Below the pieces are notes generated by a model that saw nothing but the letters and a program-made list of their open reading frames with translations, did no database searches and was not told the DNA's origin. The translations under genes were made by a program, and so were the position numbers. Shown here in pieces: positions 29,439-38,735 of a stretch of 64,000 nucleotides of DNA; positions within the stretch are counted from its first letter, which is position 1, and every line of letters starts with the position of its first letter. Source of the DNA: Gemella sanguinis ATCC 700632 (GTDB lineage Bacteria; Bacillota; Bacilli; Staphylococcales; Gemellaceae); contig NZ_JNJO01000002.1 in NCBI RefSeq assembly GCF_000701685.1, positions 151,074 to 215,073 of the forward strand, in the 5' to 3' direction.

Positions 29439-29873
29439 TTATAATTTCTTAATTAATCGCTTTTGAGTTTTATCGCATACATAGCCAATACTTTCATAAA
29501 ACTTATGCGCATCTATGCGTCGAACATTTGAATTAAGTCTAATATAACTAATATTATTCTTCAAAGCATAATCCTCTATAGAGCTCATAAGTTTTTTTCC
29601 TATTCCTTGCCCTTGAAAATTAGAATCCACTGCTAATCCAAGTATATTTAGACCAGTATCCATATACAAACTTTCATAGAGTTCAGCATGAACAAAACCA
29701 ATAATTTTTCTTGTTTGTTCATTTTCAAAGCCTATTATAATATTATGTTTATTGTCATTAGTCAATTTTCTTATTTGTTTTTTTACAATATCTAAATTGA
29801 CATCATATCCTAATTCAAAGTTACTAATACTTTGAATTTCTTTGGCATCAAATATAGTAATATTCCTTAGCAT
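29439..29873 (-). CDS. GNAT-family N-acetyltransferase at the end of the selenium operon
   Basis: The 144-residue acetyltransferase has the acetyl-CoA pyrophosphate loop VDSNFQGQGIGKKLMSSIEDYA (Q/R-x-x-G-x-G) at about residues 84-105. The closing strand is AHKFYESIGYVCDKTQKR. The substrate is unknown. It begins 18 bases after the selA stop and is followed by the operon terminator. A link to selenium use is suggested only by position; it may have joined the operon by chance. Confidence 0.82.
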   Translation of the reverse strand: MLRNITIFDAKEIQSISNFELGYDVNLDIVKKQIRKLTNDNKHNIIIGFENEQTRKIIGFVHAELYESLYMDTGLNILGLAVDSNFQGQGIGKKLMSSIEDYALKNNISYIRLNSNVRRIDAHKFYESIGYVCDKTQKRLIKKL

Positions 29874-29891
29874 TTTTCTTACCTAAAACAA

Positions 29892-31274
29892 TTACTTAGA
29901 TACTTCTATTAACGCTTGTTTTACTAAATCAAATTCGCGTGTACGAAGTGTTCTCATATCAAGAATTAATTCATTATCTTTAATTCGTGTAATTATTGGA
30001 ATCTCAACTTCTAATAAACGACGTTCTAAATCTGTCGCACTTAGTCTAGGGTGTTCTAATTTTACTACAACACTTTCTAAATAGCTTGCTGGATAGCTTC
30101 CTCCACCTACTTCAGCTTTATCTTCAGCTATAGTAATTTTGAAATCTAAATCACTAAGTTTAGTTTTTAATACATCAGCTTTTCCAAATAGTCGCTCTTT
30201 TGATAATGAAATCATATGTAATGTTGGAATGTGCTCTAATGCTTCTTTTTCATCTAGATATAATTTCAATGTTGCTTCTAGAGCTGCTAATGTCATCTTA
30301 TCAACACGTAAAGTACGAGTAAGTTGGTTTTCTTTCATTTTTTTAATATATTCTTTTTTACCAACTATTATTCCTGCCTGAGGCCCACCTAGTAGTTTAT
30401 CACCACTAAATGTTACGATATCTATTCCACTGTCTAGTACTTCTTTAACTGTAGGTTCATAAGGCAATCCATACTTGGTGAAATCTATAAACTGTCCGCT
30501 TCCTAAATCATTTATCGATACTAATTCATTTTCACGAGCAAGATAAGATATTTCTTCATTAGAAACTTCTTTAGTAAATCCTAAGATTTTATAGTTACTA
30601 GTATGAACTTTTAATAATGCTCCAGTATTATCATTAATAGCATTCTCGTAGTCTTTTAAGTGAGTTTTATTAGTTGTACCTACTTCAACAGGTGTTCCAC
30701 CACTTAACTTAATAATTTCAGGTATTCTAAATGCTCCACCGATTTCTACTAATTCACCACGAGATACGACAATTTCTTTATCTTTAACTAATGTATTTAA
30801 AGTTAAAAGTACTGCTGCAGCATTGTTATTAACTACAAGCACATCTTCTGCACCTGTTAATTTTTTAATAATATCGATTAGGTGAACATATCTACTACCA
30901 CGTTTTTTATTATCAATATCAAACTCAAGATTTGAATAGTTAAAAGCTACACTTTCAATGTTTTCTTTAATTTTTTGACTTAATAAACTACGACCAAGGT
31001 TAGTATGTAGTATAGTTCCTGTTGCATTAATTACTCTTCGTAGAGAATTTTTATCTTCTTTTTCTACTTTTTTAGAAACTTCACTTACAATAATTTCTAA
31101 ACTTGGTACTTCAGTTAACTCTTCATTTAAGATAGCTTGCTTAACTTCTTCTATATGACTTTTAATTGCTGATTTAACAGCTACTTCATTATATGCCTCT
31201 ATAAGATCTTGAATTTCATCTAATAATAATATTTTATTAATCGCTGGAATTTTTGATAATAATTGTCTTGTCAT
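29892..31274 (-). CDS. selA: L-seryl-tRNA(Sec) selenium transferase
   Basis: This PLP enzyme converts seryl-tRNA-Sec to selenocysteinyl-tRNA-Sec using selenophosphate. The 460-residue length is typical. The N-terminal domain begins MTRQLLSKIPAINKILLL. The glycine-rich loop is in RRVINATGTILHTNLGRSLL, and the PLP lysine is in VTFSGDKLLGGPQAG near residue 290. A longer frame exists, but AGGAG lies correctly before the ATG at 31274, ten bases after the desulfurase stop. Together with selB, selD and the tRNA-Sec at 43.6 kb it completes the bacterial selenocysteine pathway. Confidence 0.96.
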   Translation of the reverse strand: MTRQLLSKIPAINKILLLDEIQDLIEAYNEVAVKSAIKSHIEEVKQAILNEELTEVPSLEIIVSEVSKKVEKEDKNSLRRVINATGTILHTNLGRSLLSQKIKENIESVAFNYSNLEFDIDNKKRGSRYVHLIDIIKKLTGAEDVLVVNNNAAAVLLTLNTLVKDKEIVVSRGELVEIGGAFRIPEIIKLSGGTPVEVGTTNKTHLKDYENAINDNTGALLKVHTSNYKILGFTKEVSNEEISYLARENELVSINDLGSGQFIDFTKYGLPYEPTVKEVLDSGIDIVTFSGDKLLGGPQAGIIVGKKEYIKKMKENQLTRTLRVDKMTLAALEATLKLYLDEKEALEHIPTLHMISLSKERLFGKADVLKTKLSDLDFKITIAEDKAEVGGGSYPASYLESVVVKLEHPRLSATDLERRLLEVEIPIITRIKDNELILDMRTLRTREFDLVKQALIEVSK

Positions 31275-31284
31275 ATCGTTTCTC

Positions 31285-32436
31285 CTAAATTTCCTCAGCA
31301 ATTGATTTAATTGCCTTAATAGCATAATCTACTTCTTCTTCTGTATTCATACTTGAAAAAGAAAATCTAACAATACCTTGTTCTTTTGTCCCCAATACTT
31401 CATGCATTAACGGTGCACAATGAGCACCTGGTCTAACAGCAATATCATACTCTTCTGCAAGAACATCCGCTACATCCGATGCTGATATCCCTTTGAAGTT
31501 TAATGCTACTACCGCGGTTCTATCTTTTGTAAAATCACCATAAAATTCTAAACAATCTAAGTCTTTTAGTTCATTATAAAACTTATTCGCAAAATCTATT
31601 TGTTTTTTATAAAGATTATCTATGCCATGCTTATTAATATATTTTACACCTTCATGTAATCCTAAAATTCCAGAAGTATTAAGTGTTCCCGCTTCTAAAC
31701 GTAGCGGATATTCTCCAGGATGAACTTTATCAAAAGTTCTTACCCCGCTACCTCCAACTTTATATCTTCTAATCTCAGGCTCTTTTAATCTTACACAAAG
31801 TCCACCTATTCCTTGAGGTCCATATAAACTTTTATGTCCTGTGAAGCATAAAACATCAACACCTAGTTTATCTACATCAATAGGCACTACTCCTGCTGTT
31901 TGCGAAGCATCTACTACCGAAATAAGATTATGTTTTTTACAAATAGCTACAACTTTTTCTAAATCTACTATATTACCAGTAACATTAGAACTGTGTGTTA
32001 TTGCAATCATCTTTGTATTTGGTTGAATAGCTTTTTCTAAATCTGCATAATCAATCATTCCTGTTTTATCACCTACTACGACAGTATACTCACAACCAAT
32101 AGTCTCATGAGCAAGGTAAATTGGTCTTAAGACAGAATTATGTTCCATAGATGTAGTAATAACATGATCGCCTTTATTTAAAAGCCCTAATATAGCAATA
32201 TTTAAACTTTCTGTTGAATTATTTGTAAATACTAATCTATCTTCTTCTTTTAAACCAAAGAATTTAGCTATTTCACTTCTTGCCATAAATACTTCTCTAA
32301 ACGCATTGTTCGCTTCATAATAACTACCACGAGAAGCATTCGCATACTTAGCCGAAGCTAGCACTTCATATACCTTGTCAGCTACTTCTTTTGGTTTTTT
32401 TAGAGATGTTGCTCCATAATCAAAATAATAACTCAT
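31285..32436 (-). CDS. Class V aminotransferase, selenium-operon cysteine desulfurase
   Basis: The 383-residue PLP enzyme is of the cysteine desulfurase/selenocysteine lyase group. It begins YYFDYGATSLKKPKEVADKV. It has FTNNSTESLNIAILGLL, the PLP lysine in CFTGHKSLYGPQGIGGL, and the catalytic cysteine in AVRPGAHCAPLMHEVLGT near residue 345. Members of this subgroup are commonly found beside selD and yedF, where they probably mobilise selenium as a persulfide-type selenide for SelD. That supply role is inferred. It lies 46 bases after selB and ten before selA. Confidence 0.9.
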   Translation of the reverse strand: MSYYFDYGATSLKKPKEVADKVYEVLASAKYANASRGSYYEANNAFREVFMARSEIAKFFGLKEEDRLVFTNNSTESLNIAILGLLNKGDHVITTSMEHNSVLRPIYLAHETIGCEYTVVVGDKTGMIDYADLEKAIQPNTKMIAITHSSNVTGNIVDLEKVVAICKKHNLISVVDASQTAGVVPIDVDKLGVDVLCFTGHKSLYGPQGIGGLCVRLKEPEIRRYKVGGSGVRTFDKVHPGEYPLRLEAGTLNTSGILGLHEGVKYINKHGIDNLYKKQIDFANKFYNELKDLDCLEFYGDFTKDRTAVVALNFKGISASDVADVLAEEYDIAVRPGAHCAPLMHEVLGTKEQGIVRFSFSSMNTEEEVDYAIKAIKSIAEEI

Positions 32437-32482
32437 ATTCTACTTTGTTGAATTAAACTTATTAATCCAACTCTCCCTCCTT

Positions 32483-34369
32483 TTATTTATTCTTAACTAA
32501 AACTCTGTAATTTTCTACTCTTCGAGTTATCCCTAGTTTATCTATATATTCTAAAATTGCCATAGAATATTTTCTACTTGATCCTGTCATATCACGGAAC
32601 TCTGCAAGTGTCATTTTCTCAGCATTTTTAAAGTGTTCATTTACTTTCTCTATAGCTTTTGTTAGCACATCACGATGTAAAACTAAATCAGCATCGAGTC
32701 TGATAATTGTATTATCTACCAATGAATCTAATAACTCTACACTAGCTTTTACACCATTAGTTAATTCTTTTATTGTAGGTGGTGTGAATTCACCATTTAA
32801 TAATTCTTTTTCTATTCTTGCTTTCTCAGCTAATTGTTTTTTATCATAATTAACGACAAAATCTTTTTCGGCAACTAAGTTACCTTCTAAGCGTACTTCA
32901 TTATTTTTTATAAATAATTCTATCAACTCTAATACTTCTTTTTGAGAAAGTTTAAATTTAGAAATTATTTCTACCTTAGGTATTCCTACTTTTAATTTGT
33001 AACGTTTATGATAATCTACAAGTAATTTTTTAAGTTTTTCAAGTACTTCATCATATTTTTTCTTATGAATATATCCTAGGTTTGTTTCAAAAATATTGCC
33101 ACTAGTTACTAGTTCATCTAGTTCTGTCGCTGCTTCTCCTTCAGAAAGTTGCAGGTCTTTAATAATATCTTTTTTAGATACTATATAATTTGAGTGTGAT
33201 AATAAATAATTTTGAATTAAATCTCCAGAGTTACCTTCTAGCTGAACTTTTAATTTCTCTAATATTTCTTCATTAAATCTACTATGTTTTCTAGGACTGG
33301 CATCTAAAATTACACCACCACCTATTGTTACCATAGGAGAATAAGTACGTATTATAAATTTATCATAATTTTTTACAGCTATTTCTTCTTCTAAACGAAG
33401 TTGAACAAAACCATTTTCACCAGGTTTAATTGATTCAGTTCCTAGAGGTACAACCCTAGCCATAACTTCTACAGTACCTACATATATTCTAACTCTATCC
33501 CAAAGTTCAAGATTAGCTCTGTCGTCATTAATTAGTTTAATTTCACTGTCTAACATATAAGTTTTGACTAGACTACCTGCAGTTGCTAAAGTATCACCAC
33601 GTTTTACATCATCAAATTTAATATTAGATAAATTAATCGCTGTTCTCTGCCCTGCATAGGCTTTATCTACATCTTGAGAGTGAACTTGAATATTTCTAAC
33701 TTTTGCTTTTACTTCTTTTGGATAAATAACTAATTCATCCCCAACACTAATACTACCTTCTGTTAATGTTCCTGTTACAACAGTACCAAAGCCTTTAACT
33801 TGGAATGAGCGGTCGACATTAAGACGAGCATTTTTTTCGATATTTTTTGCTTCAATATCATTTGTTTTTTTATCAATAGTATCTAGTAGTACATCTATTC
33901 CTTTTCTGCTTATTGAGTCAACTTCTATTATCGGTGCATTTTCTAATGCACTTCCTTTTGTAAATTCTCTGATATCCTCTTTTACTAGCTCTCTATATTC
34001 CTCTTCTACTAGGTCTATTTTAGTCATTACAATTATATAATTTTCTATACCCAGTAAAGTAAGAATATCAATATGTTCTTTTGTTTGTGGCATTATCCCT
34101 TCTCTTGAATCAACTAGTAATAACACTAGATTTATACCGCTAACACCTGCAAGCATATTTTTTATAAACTTCTCATGCCCAGGAACGTCAACAACTCCAC
34201 ATCTTTTTCCACTTGGAAGATCAAAATAAGCAAATCCAAGATTTATAGACATCCCTCTTTCCTTTTCTTCAAGTGTAGTATCAGTTTCTATACCACTTAA
34301 CGCTTTTATTAACGTTGTTTTCCCATGGTCTATGTGACCAGCTGTTCCTATTATTACGTTATTATTCAT
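32483..34369 (-). CDS. selB: Selenocysteine-specific elongation factor
   Basis: This GTPase carries selenocysteinyl-tRNA-Sec to ribosomes paused at UGA beside a SECIS hairpin. The 628-residue protein starts with the GTP-binding domain: P-loop GTAGHIDHGKTTL, switch GMSINLGFAYFDL, DVPGHEKFIKNML and the MTKIDL base contact. EF-Tu-like beta domains follow. The last about 230 residues are the winged-helix repeats that read the mRNA hairpin. The 85-base gap before it from the DUF3343 gene shows no terminator. Confidence 0.96.
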   Translation of the reverse strand: MNNNVIIGTAGHIDHGKTTLIKALSGIETDTTLEEKERGMSINLGFAYFDLPSGKRCGVVDVPGHEKFIKNMLAGVSGINLVLLLVDSREGIMPQTKEHIDILTLLGIENYIIVMTKIDLVEEEYRELVKEDIREFTKGSALENAPIIEVDSISRKGIDVLLDTIDKKTNDIEAKNIEKNARLNVDRSFQVKGFGTVVTGTLTEGSISVGDELVIYPKEVKAKVRNIQVHSQDVDKAYAGQRTAINLSNIKFDDVKRGDTLATAGSLVKTYMLDSEIKLINDDRANLELWDRVRIYVGTVEVMARVVPLGTESIKPGENGFVQLRLEEEIAVKNYDKFIIRTYSPMVTIGGGVILDASPRKHSRFNEEILEKLKVQLEGNSGDLIQNYLLSHSNYIVSKKDIIKDLQLSEGEAATELDELVTSGNIFETNLGYIHKKKYDEVLEKLKKLLVDYHKRYKLKVGIPKVEIISKFKLSQKEVLELIELFIKNNEVRLEGNLVAEKDFVVNYDKKQLAEKARIEKELLNGEFTPPTIKELTNGVKASVELLDSLVDNTIIRLDADLVLHRDVLTKAIEKVNEHFKNAEKMTLAEFRDMTGSSRKYSMAILEYIDKLGITRRVENYRVLVKNK

Positions 34370-34454
34370 ACAATTCCACCTTTATTTTTTAAAGAGCAGA
34401 GAATTTGATATTAGTTTTTTCTAATTTTATTTTCAAATCTCTACTCTCAAAAAA

Positions 34455-34730
34455 CTATTTCAATTTATAATCTTCTAGTTCCGTAACTATTCTCTTTATT
34501 CCGGCTTTTCTCGAATAGTACAATCCTTTATATTCTATCTGCTCATCCACTAACATTTTAACAAGAGTGTCAAATTTTTCCCAAGCAATTTTCAGCATAA
34601 ATCCACAACCCGCTGATATAGATGGATGTGTTGGGATAAGTGATGCATCTATCTTGCGTTCAGCACAGATATTATCCGCCTTTATAGAATCATGTGTACT
34701 ATTAAATACTACTAAACCTTCTTCTATCAT
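34455..34730 (-). CDS. DUF3343 putative selenium/sulfur carrier protein
   Basis: The 91-residue soluble protein is of the DUF3343 family, which is often found beside selD, yedF and selenium-dependent enzymes. It begins MIEEGLVVFNSTHDSIKADN and has a cysteine in ISAGCGFMLKIAWE (about residue 42) that could carry a thiol-bound atom, plus one in NICAERKID. The carrier role is a family-level hypothesis. It starts eight bases after the yedF stop, so co-expression with the selenium genes is clear. Confidence 0.82.
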   Translation of the reverse strand: MIEEGLVVFNSTHDSIKADNICAERKIDASLIPTHPSISAGCGFMLKIAWEKFDTLVKMLVDEQIEYKGLYYSRKAGIKRIVTELEDYKLK

Positions 34731-34738
34731 ATTACCTC

Positions 34739-35539
34739 CTATGGTTGAATAATTTTGTTAGCTTTTCTCATATCTTCAACAATAAAGTACATATTAGTTG
34801 GGTTACCAACAGCTAAATCTATTTTATTGTAATCTATACAAGCACCACAACAAACTATTTCTACACCATTATTTTCTAATTCTTTTAATTCATTTAATAC
34901 ATGGCTACGTTCTTTATCTACTAGGATAGCTCCATCATTGAAGAATATTATTTTTTTAGGTAAAACTTCTTGTTCACTTAAAGCATAAAGGTAACCTTTT
35001 ATTAATCTTTTTCCTAGTTCTTCGCTACCATGTCCCATTTGTTTTTTATTAATAACTACTATATAGCTATCATCTTTAACAGCTACAACTGATTCTTCTT
35101 TTTCAGTTTCTTCTCTAGTAATTACTACTTTAAATCCTTCTTCTAAGTCTGAAGCTTCAAAAGTATAATTATTTTTTTCAGCAAATTTTCTTAAACTTTC
35201 TACACTTTCCTCTGTTCTTACCAGAATAGTAACTTTTGTTTCCTCTTCTAAAGTTCTTTTAGCTTGAGTAACTGGAACAACACATTTATCACTAAGCGTA
35301 TCAATTACAGCACCGTCTTCTACATTACCTTTTTTAATTGTAACAATGTATTTAGTTTTTGATTCCTCCACAACTGAAAACTCATAACCTAATTGGTTAG
35401 CCATTTTTTCTAGATTTTGTGTAGCAATAAAGTTGTCAACTATTGTTTCTACAACATCATTATCTACTAATAATTTTTTTGTTTGAATAACTGGTAATGG
35501 ACAAGCTAAACCTTGTGCATCCAATGTTTCTTTTTTCAT
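34739..35539 (-). CDS. yedF: Selenium metabolism protein YedF
   Basis: The 266-residue protein has two SirA/TusA-like modules followed by a DsrE-like C-terminal domain. The first module carries the full TusA motif DAQGLACPLPVIQTKKLL, with the active cysteine in CPLP. The second (residues about 75-145, SDKCVVPVTQAKRTLEEE) has a variant CVVP. The C-terminal part ends EIVCCGACIDYNKIDLAVG, with a CCGAC cluster. The family is tied to selenium use by its genome context and probably transfers or stores reduced selenium; the chemistry is unproven. It lies between selD and the DUF3343 gene. Confidence 0.9.
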   Translation of the reverse strand: MKKETLDAQGLACPLPVIQTKKLLVDNDVVETIVDNFIATQNLEKMANQLGYEFSVVEESKTKYIVTIKKGNVEDGAVIDTLSDKCVVPVTQAKRTLEEETKVTILVRTEESVESLRKFAEKNNYTFEASDLEEGFKVVITREETEKEESVVAVKDDSYIVVINKKQMGHGSEELGKRLIKGYLYALSEQEVLPKKIIFFNDGAILVDKERSHVLNELKELENNGVEIVCCGACIDYNKIDLAVGNPTNMYFIVEDMRKANKIIQP

Positions 35540-35580
35540 ACTTAAATCTCTCCTTTGATTTATACCTTATTTATTATATT

Positions 35581-36606
35581 TTATTTTACTATAACTGCTT
35601 TTTCTTGCTTAGGTATTACTTTACCTACAATAGCACTTTTTATTTCTAATGTATTTAATCTTTCTAATAATTCAGGTGCTTCACTTTCTGGAACACTAAT
35701 TAATAGTCCACCTGAAGTTTGTGGATCATACATTATTTCTTCTAGTGCGAAATCTTTTATCTGATATTCAACATTAGGTTCAACATGAGTTCTATTTAAT
35801 TGCCCACCAGCAGTAATAATAAATTCATTAGCACATTTATAAGCTTCTTCTATATATGGGATATCTTTAGCCCATACTTCAGCAGAACTTTTTCCATCAA
35901 GCATTTCTACTAAATGTCCTAGGAAGCCAAAACCTGTAATATCAGTACAGCTGTTTACATTAAAATCTTTCATTATTTCAGCTGAATATTTGTTTAATGT
36001 TGTCATTTGTTTTACACTTTGAGAAAAAGCTTCTTCTGAGCATTCTTTTACCATGTGTGCGGTATTTATAATACTTACTCCAAGTGGTTTTGTAACTATT
36101 AATAAATCTCCTTCTTTACAATTGTTATTTTGTAAAATTTTATCAGGATGAACTATTCCTGTTACTGATAAACCATATTTAGGGGTAGCGTCATGTATAG
36201 AGTGTCCTCCGGCAAGAACTCCTCCAGCTTCGTGCACTTTTTCTGCCCCACCTTTAAGTATTTGATGTAAAATTTCTAAATCCATATTTTCTGGAAAAGC
36301 TACAATATTTAAAGCAGAAATAACTTCTCCACCCATTGCATAAACATCACTTAAAGCATTTGTTGCAGCTATTTGTCCGTAAAGATACGGATCATTTATC
36401 ATTGTTGTAAAAAAGTCTAATGTTTGTATAATCGCTTTATCATCTGTAATTTTATACACTGCTGCATCATCAGACGATTCATAGCCTACTATTAAATTTT
36501 TATCTTCTTTTTTTGGAAGATCTTTCAAAATATCAGATAAGGCCCCCGGCCCAATTTTAGAGTTTCATCCTCCACATACTATCATGTTCATTTTCTTTTC
36601 TGACAT
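35581..36606 (-). CDS. selD: Selenide, water dikinase; selenoprotein with in-frame UGA
   Basis: Makes selenophosphate from selenide and ATP, the selenium donor for SelA. The frame must be read through a TGA at 36565-36567, codon 14, in MIVCGG-U-NSKIGPGALSD. This is exactly the position of the catalytic Cys/Sec in SelD, three residues before the catalytic lysine. Starting at the ATG 36606 (GGAGG seven bases upstream) gives 341 residues, the usual SelD length. Starting after the TGA would lose the active site. Further motifs are GYESSDDAAVYKI, MGGEVISALNIVAFPE, AGGHSIHDATPKYGLSVTG and DITGFGFLGHL. A TATAAT box at 36636-36641 is a likely promoter. It heads the selenium operon. Confidence 0.94.
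36537..36567 (-). promoter_or_regulatory. Bacterial SECIS hairpin in selD
   Basis: Sixteen bases after the UGA start, the mRNA folds as GGCC-GGG-GGCC, with a closing G-U possible. Guanines are exposed in the apical loop, as in known bacterial SECIS elements. The stem is short but GC-rich in an otherwise AT-rich gene. It lies in the coding region, as bacterial SECIS elements do. Confidence 0.7.
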
Positions 36607-36690
36607 ACTTACCTCCTAAACTAATATATAATATAATTATACTATCTTATAGCCAATTTTAAAAGTATTATTTAGTTATTTAATATAAAT

Positions 36691-36727
36691 AAAAAAGACT
36701 AACATATTATTTATATGCTAGTCTTTT
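36691..36727 (-). terminator. Terminator of the CAP-domain protein gene
   Basis: On the minus strand AAAAGACTAGCATAT pairs with ATATGTTAGTCTTTT and is followed by TTATTTATATT. It begins 23 bases beyond the stop. Confidence 0.82.
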
Positions 36728-36750
36728 CAATTATCTATATTAATTTTTTA

Positions 36751-38646
36751 TTAATATCTTTTTCCATCAATATAAACTGAAGGAATTGGTGTTACTCCTT
36801 GGAATGAACCACTGTGATTTTGGTGTTGAACAACAGATACTACTCCATTTGAAATAGTTACACCCACACCAACTTCTGATGCCGATTTAGACAATAAAGT
36901 ATTTCTGTGACCATATGGGTATGCTTTTACTACGTTATTGATTTCTTTATATAAGATATCTAATAATCTTTGAGCTACTTGGTCTGGAGTTCCATTATTA
37001 TTACTTACTGCAACATTGTATAAGATCTTGTTAGGAGTTGAATATCCTGCTCTTGCTGCTGCACTTCTTTCACGAGAACCTTTAGCTCCGTGGATGTTTC
37101 CATCGATTGGTAATCTTAGTACTTCCGCACTACGATATTTTGTTGAAGCATTTAATGCTGAATTTTGGCTTAAAGGTGCTAAATTATTCATTGCACGTAA
37201 TTTATTTACTTTAGCTAAATAAGCTAATCTAATTTGTTCTTCACGTGATCCAGATGTTGGAGTTGCTACTGTTGTAGTTTGTTTTTTAGCAGTTGTTGCT
37301 ACTTGTTTTTGAACTGAAGTTGCTTTTGCTACTGAAGCTTGTTTTTCCGCAACTTTAGCTGCTGATTTAGTTGCTGTTGTAGCTACTGGTGTTGCAGCTG
37401 CCGCTTGTTTTTTAGCTACTGCTGTTGCTACTGCTTTTGTTGTAGCTTGGTTTTTAGTTGCAGCTGTTTGTGTTGAAGCCGCCGCTTGTTTTTTAGCTAC
37501 TGCTGTTGCCACTGCTTTTGTTGTTGCTTGATTACTTGTTGTTGCTGCTTTAGCTACATTTGTTTTTTGTGTTGCTGTTCCCGCACTTCTAAATCCAGTT
37601 GTTCCTGTAGCTTGTTTTGAAGTAGCTGTATTTGCTTTAGCTACTGATTTTTGTGCAGTTACTGCTGTATTAGCTACATTTGTTTTTTGTGTTGTTGCTA
37701 CTGTGTTTACCACATTTGCTTTTTGAGTTGTCGTTACTGCTTTAGCTACATTTGTTTTTTGAGCTGCTGTTCCTGCACTTCTAAACCCAGTTGTCCCTGT
37801 AGCTTTTTTAGAGTTCGCTACTGCTGGAGCTGTTGTTGCTTGAGTATTAGTTGTTACTGCAGTTGTTGGAGCTGTTGTTACTGCTGCATTTGCTGCTGGA
37901 GCTGGTACAACTTGTGTTGCTGGCGCTTCTACAACCGATCTTGTCGTTGTATTAGCTGCTGCGTTCGCTGCTGCATTTGCTGCTGCAGCTGCGGCTGCCG
38001 CTGCTGCCTCTTCTTCTGCTCTTTTAGCTTCTTCTGCTTTTTTAGCTTCTTCTGCCTTTTTAGCTTCTTCTGCCTTTTTAGCTTCTTCTGCTTTTTTAGC
38101 TTCTTCTGCTTTTTTAGCCTCTTCTGCTTTTCTAGCTTCTTCTTTCTTAGCTTCAGTTTCTTTTGCAGCGTCTTCTAATTTATCTTTAATTTCTTTATTA
38201 TCTTCTTGACGTGCAGTTACTTCTTCTGTATCCACATCATATTTAACTGTGATTTCAAACTTATGTCCATTAACTGTTGTTGTTGTTTTAATAGATTGTT
38301 TTTTTACAGTTGTATTTGGTAATTTTTTTACAGTTTCATTTGGTCTATTAATATCTAATTCTAATTCAACCACTTCTCCTGCTTTTATTAAATCTCTTTT
38401 TACAGTAAATTCTGATTTTCCATCTACTACTATTCTTGCCACTACATTTGATACGTCCTTATCAGAAACTAATTTTGCAAAGTAATGACCATCTTTTTCA
38501 TAAACACTAACTTTAACTTCTTTCGCATTTACATCTACTGCAGCATTTTTTACTTCTACTGCATTTGCTGGTACAGATGTAACACCTGTTAAAAGAACTA
38601 AACCAGTTAGCACTTTACTAGTAACTTTTAATGCATCTTTATTCAT
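36751..38646 (-). CDS. Secreted CAP-domain (SCP/PR1-like) protein with long repeat linker
   Basis: The 631-residue protein has a signal peptide (LTGLVLLTGVTSVPANA, cut near residue 29). A folded beta-rich N-terminal region covers about 30-145. Then come six to seven copies of a Glu-Glu-Ala-Lys-Lys-Ala hexapeptide, a poly-Ala tract and a Thr/Ala/Gln-rich linker. The linker holds duplicated blocks (TGTTGFRSAGTA twice, ATTKAVATAVAKKQAAA twice). The last about 160 residues form a CAP domain (LAYLAKVNKLRAMNNLAPLS to PYGHRNTLLSKSASEVGVGV). No LPXTG sorting motif is present. It probably acts at the cell surface; bacterial CAP domains have no single known activity. The repeats are likely to vary in number between strains. 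Confidence 0.85.
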   Translation of the reverse strand: MNKDALKVTSKVLTGLVLLTGVTSVPANAVEVKNAAVDVNAKEVKVSVYEKDGHYFAKLVSDKDVSNVVARIVVDGKSEFTVKRDLIKAGEVVELELDINRPNETVKKLPNTTVKKQSIKTTTTVNGHKFEITVKYDVDTEEVTARQEDNKEIKDKLEDAAKETEAKKEEARKAEEAKKAEEAKKAEEAKKAEEAKKAEEAKKAEEAKRAEEEAAAAAAAAAANAAANAAANTTTRSVVEAPATQVVPAPAANAAVTTAPTTAVTTNTQATTAPAVANSKKATGTTGFRSAGTAAQKTNVAKAVTTTQKANVVNTVATTQKTNVANTAVTAQKSVAKANTATSKQATGTTGFRSAGTATQKTNVAKAATTSNQATTKAVATAVAKKQAAASTQTAATKNQATTKAVATAVAKKQAAAATPVATTATKSAAKVAEKQASVAKATSVQKQVATTAKKQTTTVATPTSGSREEQIRLAYLAKVNKLRAMNNLAPLSQNSALNASTKYRSAEVLRLPIDGNIHGAKGSRERSAAARAGYSTPNKILYNVAVSNNNGTPDQVAQRLLDILYKEINNVVKAYPYGHRNTLLSKSASEVGVGVTISNGVVSVVQHQNHSGSFQGVTPIPSVYIDGKRY

Positions 38647-38695
38647 CTTACTATTTTCTCCTACTCTTTCTAAATTTTTCTTGAACTTCCTCTTT

Positions 38696-38724
38696 ATTAT
38701 AAGGTGTATTTTTCCTCAATTCAA
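38696..38724 (-). promoter_or_regulatory. Promoter of the CAP-domain protein gene
   Basis: On the minus strand TTGAAT (38719-38724) and TATAAT (38696-38701) with a 17-base spacer, 50 bases before the start codon. Confidence 0.8.
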
Positions 38725-38735
38725 TAGAATCTCCT

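Noticed and set aside
38020..38140. CRISPR-like array
   Set aside because: The 18-base units are contiguous in-frame coding repeats without spacers; no cas genes are present in the window.
37651..38178. 175-residue Cys/Ser-rich frame on the plus strand
   Set aside because: It is the antisense of the Ala/Lys/Thr repeat linker of the CAP protein; the Cys-Cys pattern is the complement of GCA/GCT codons. No ribosome site.
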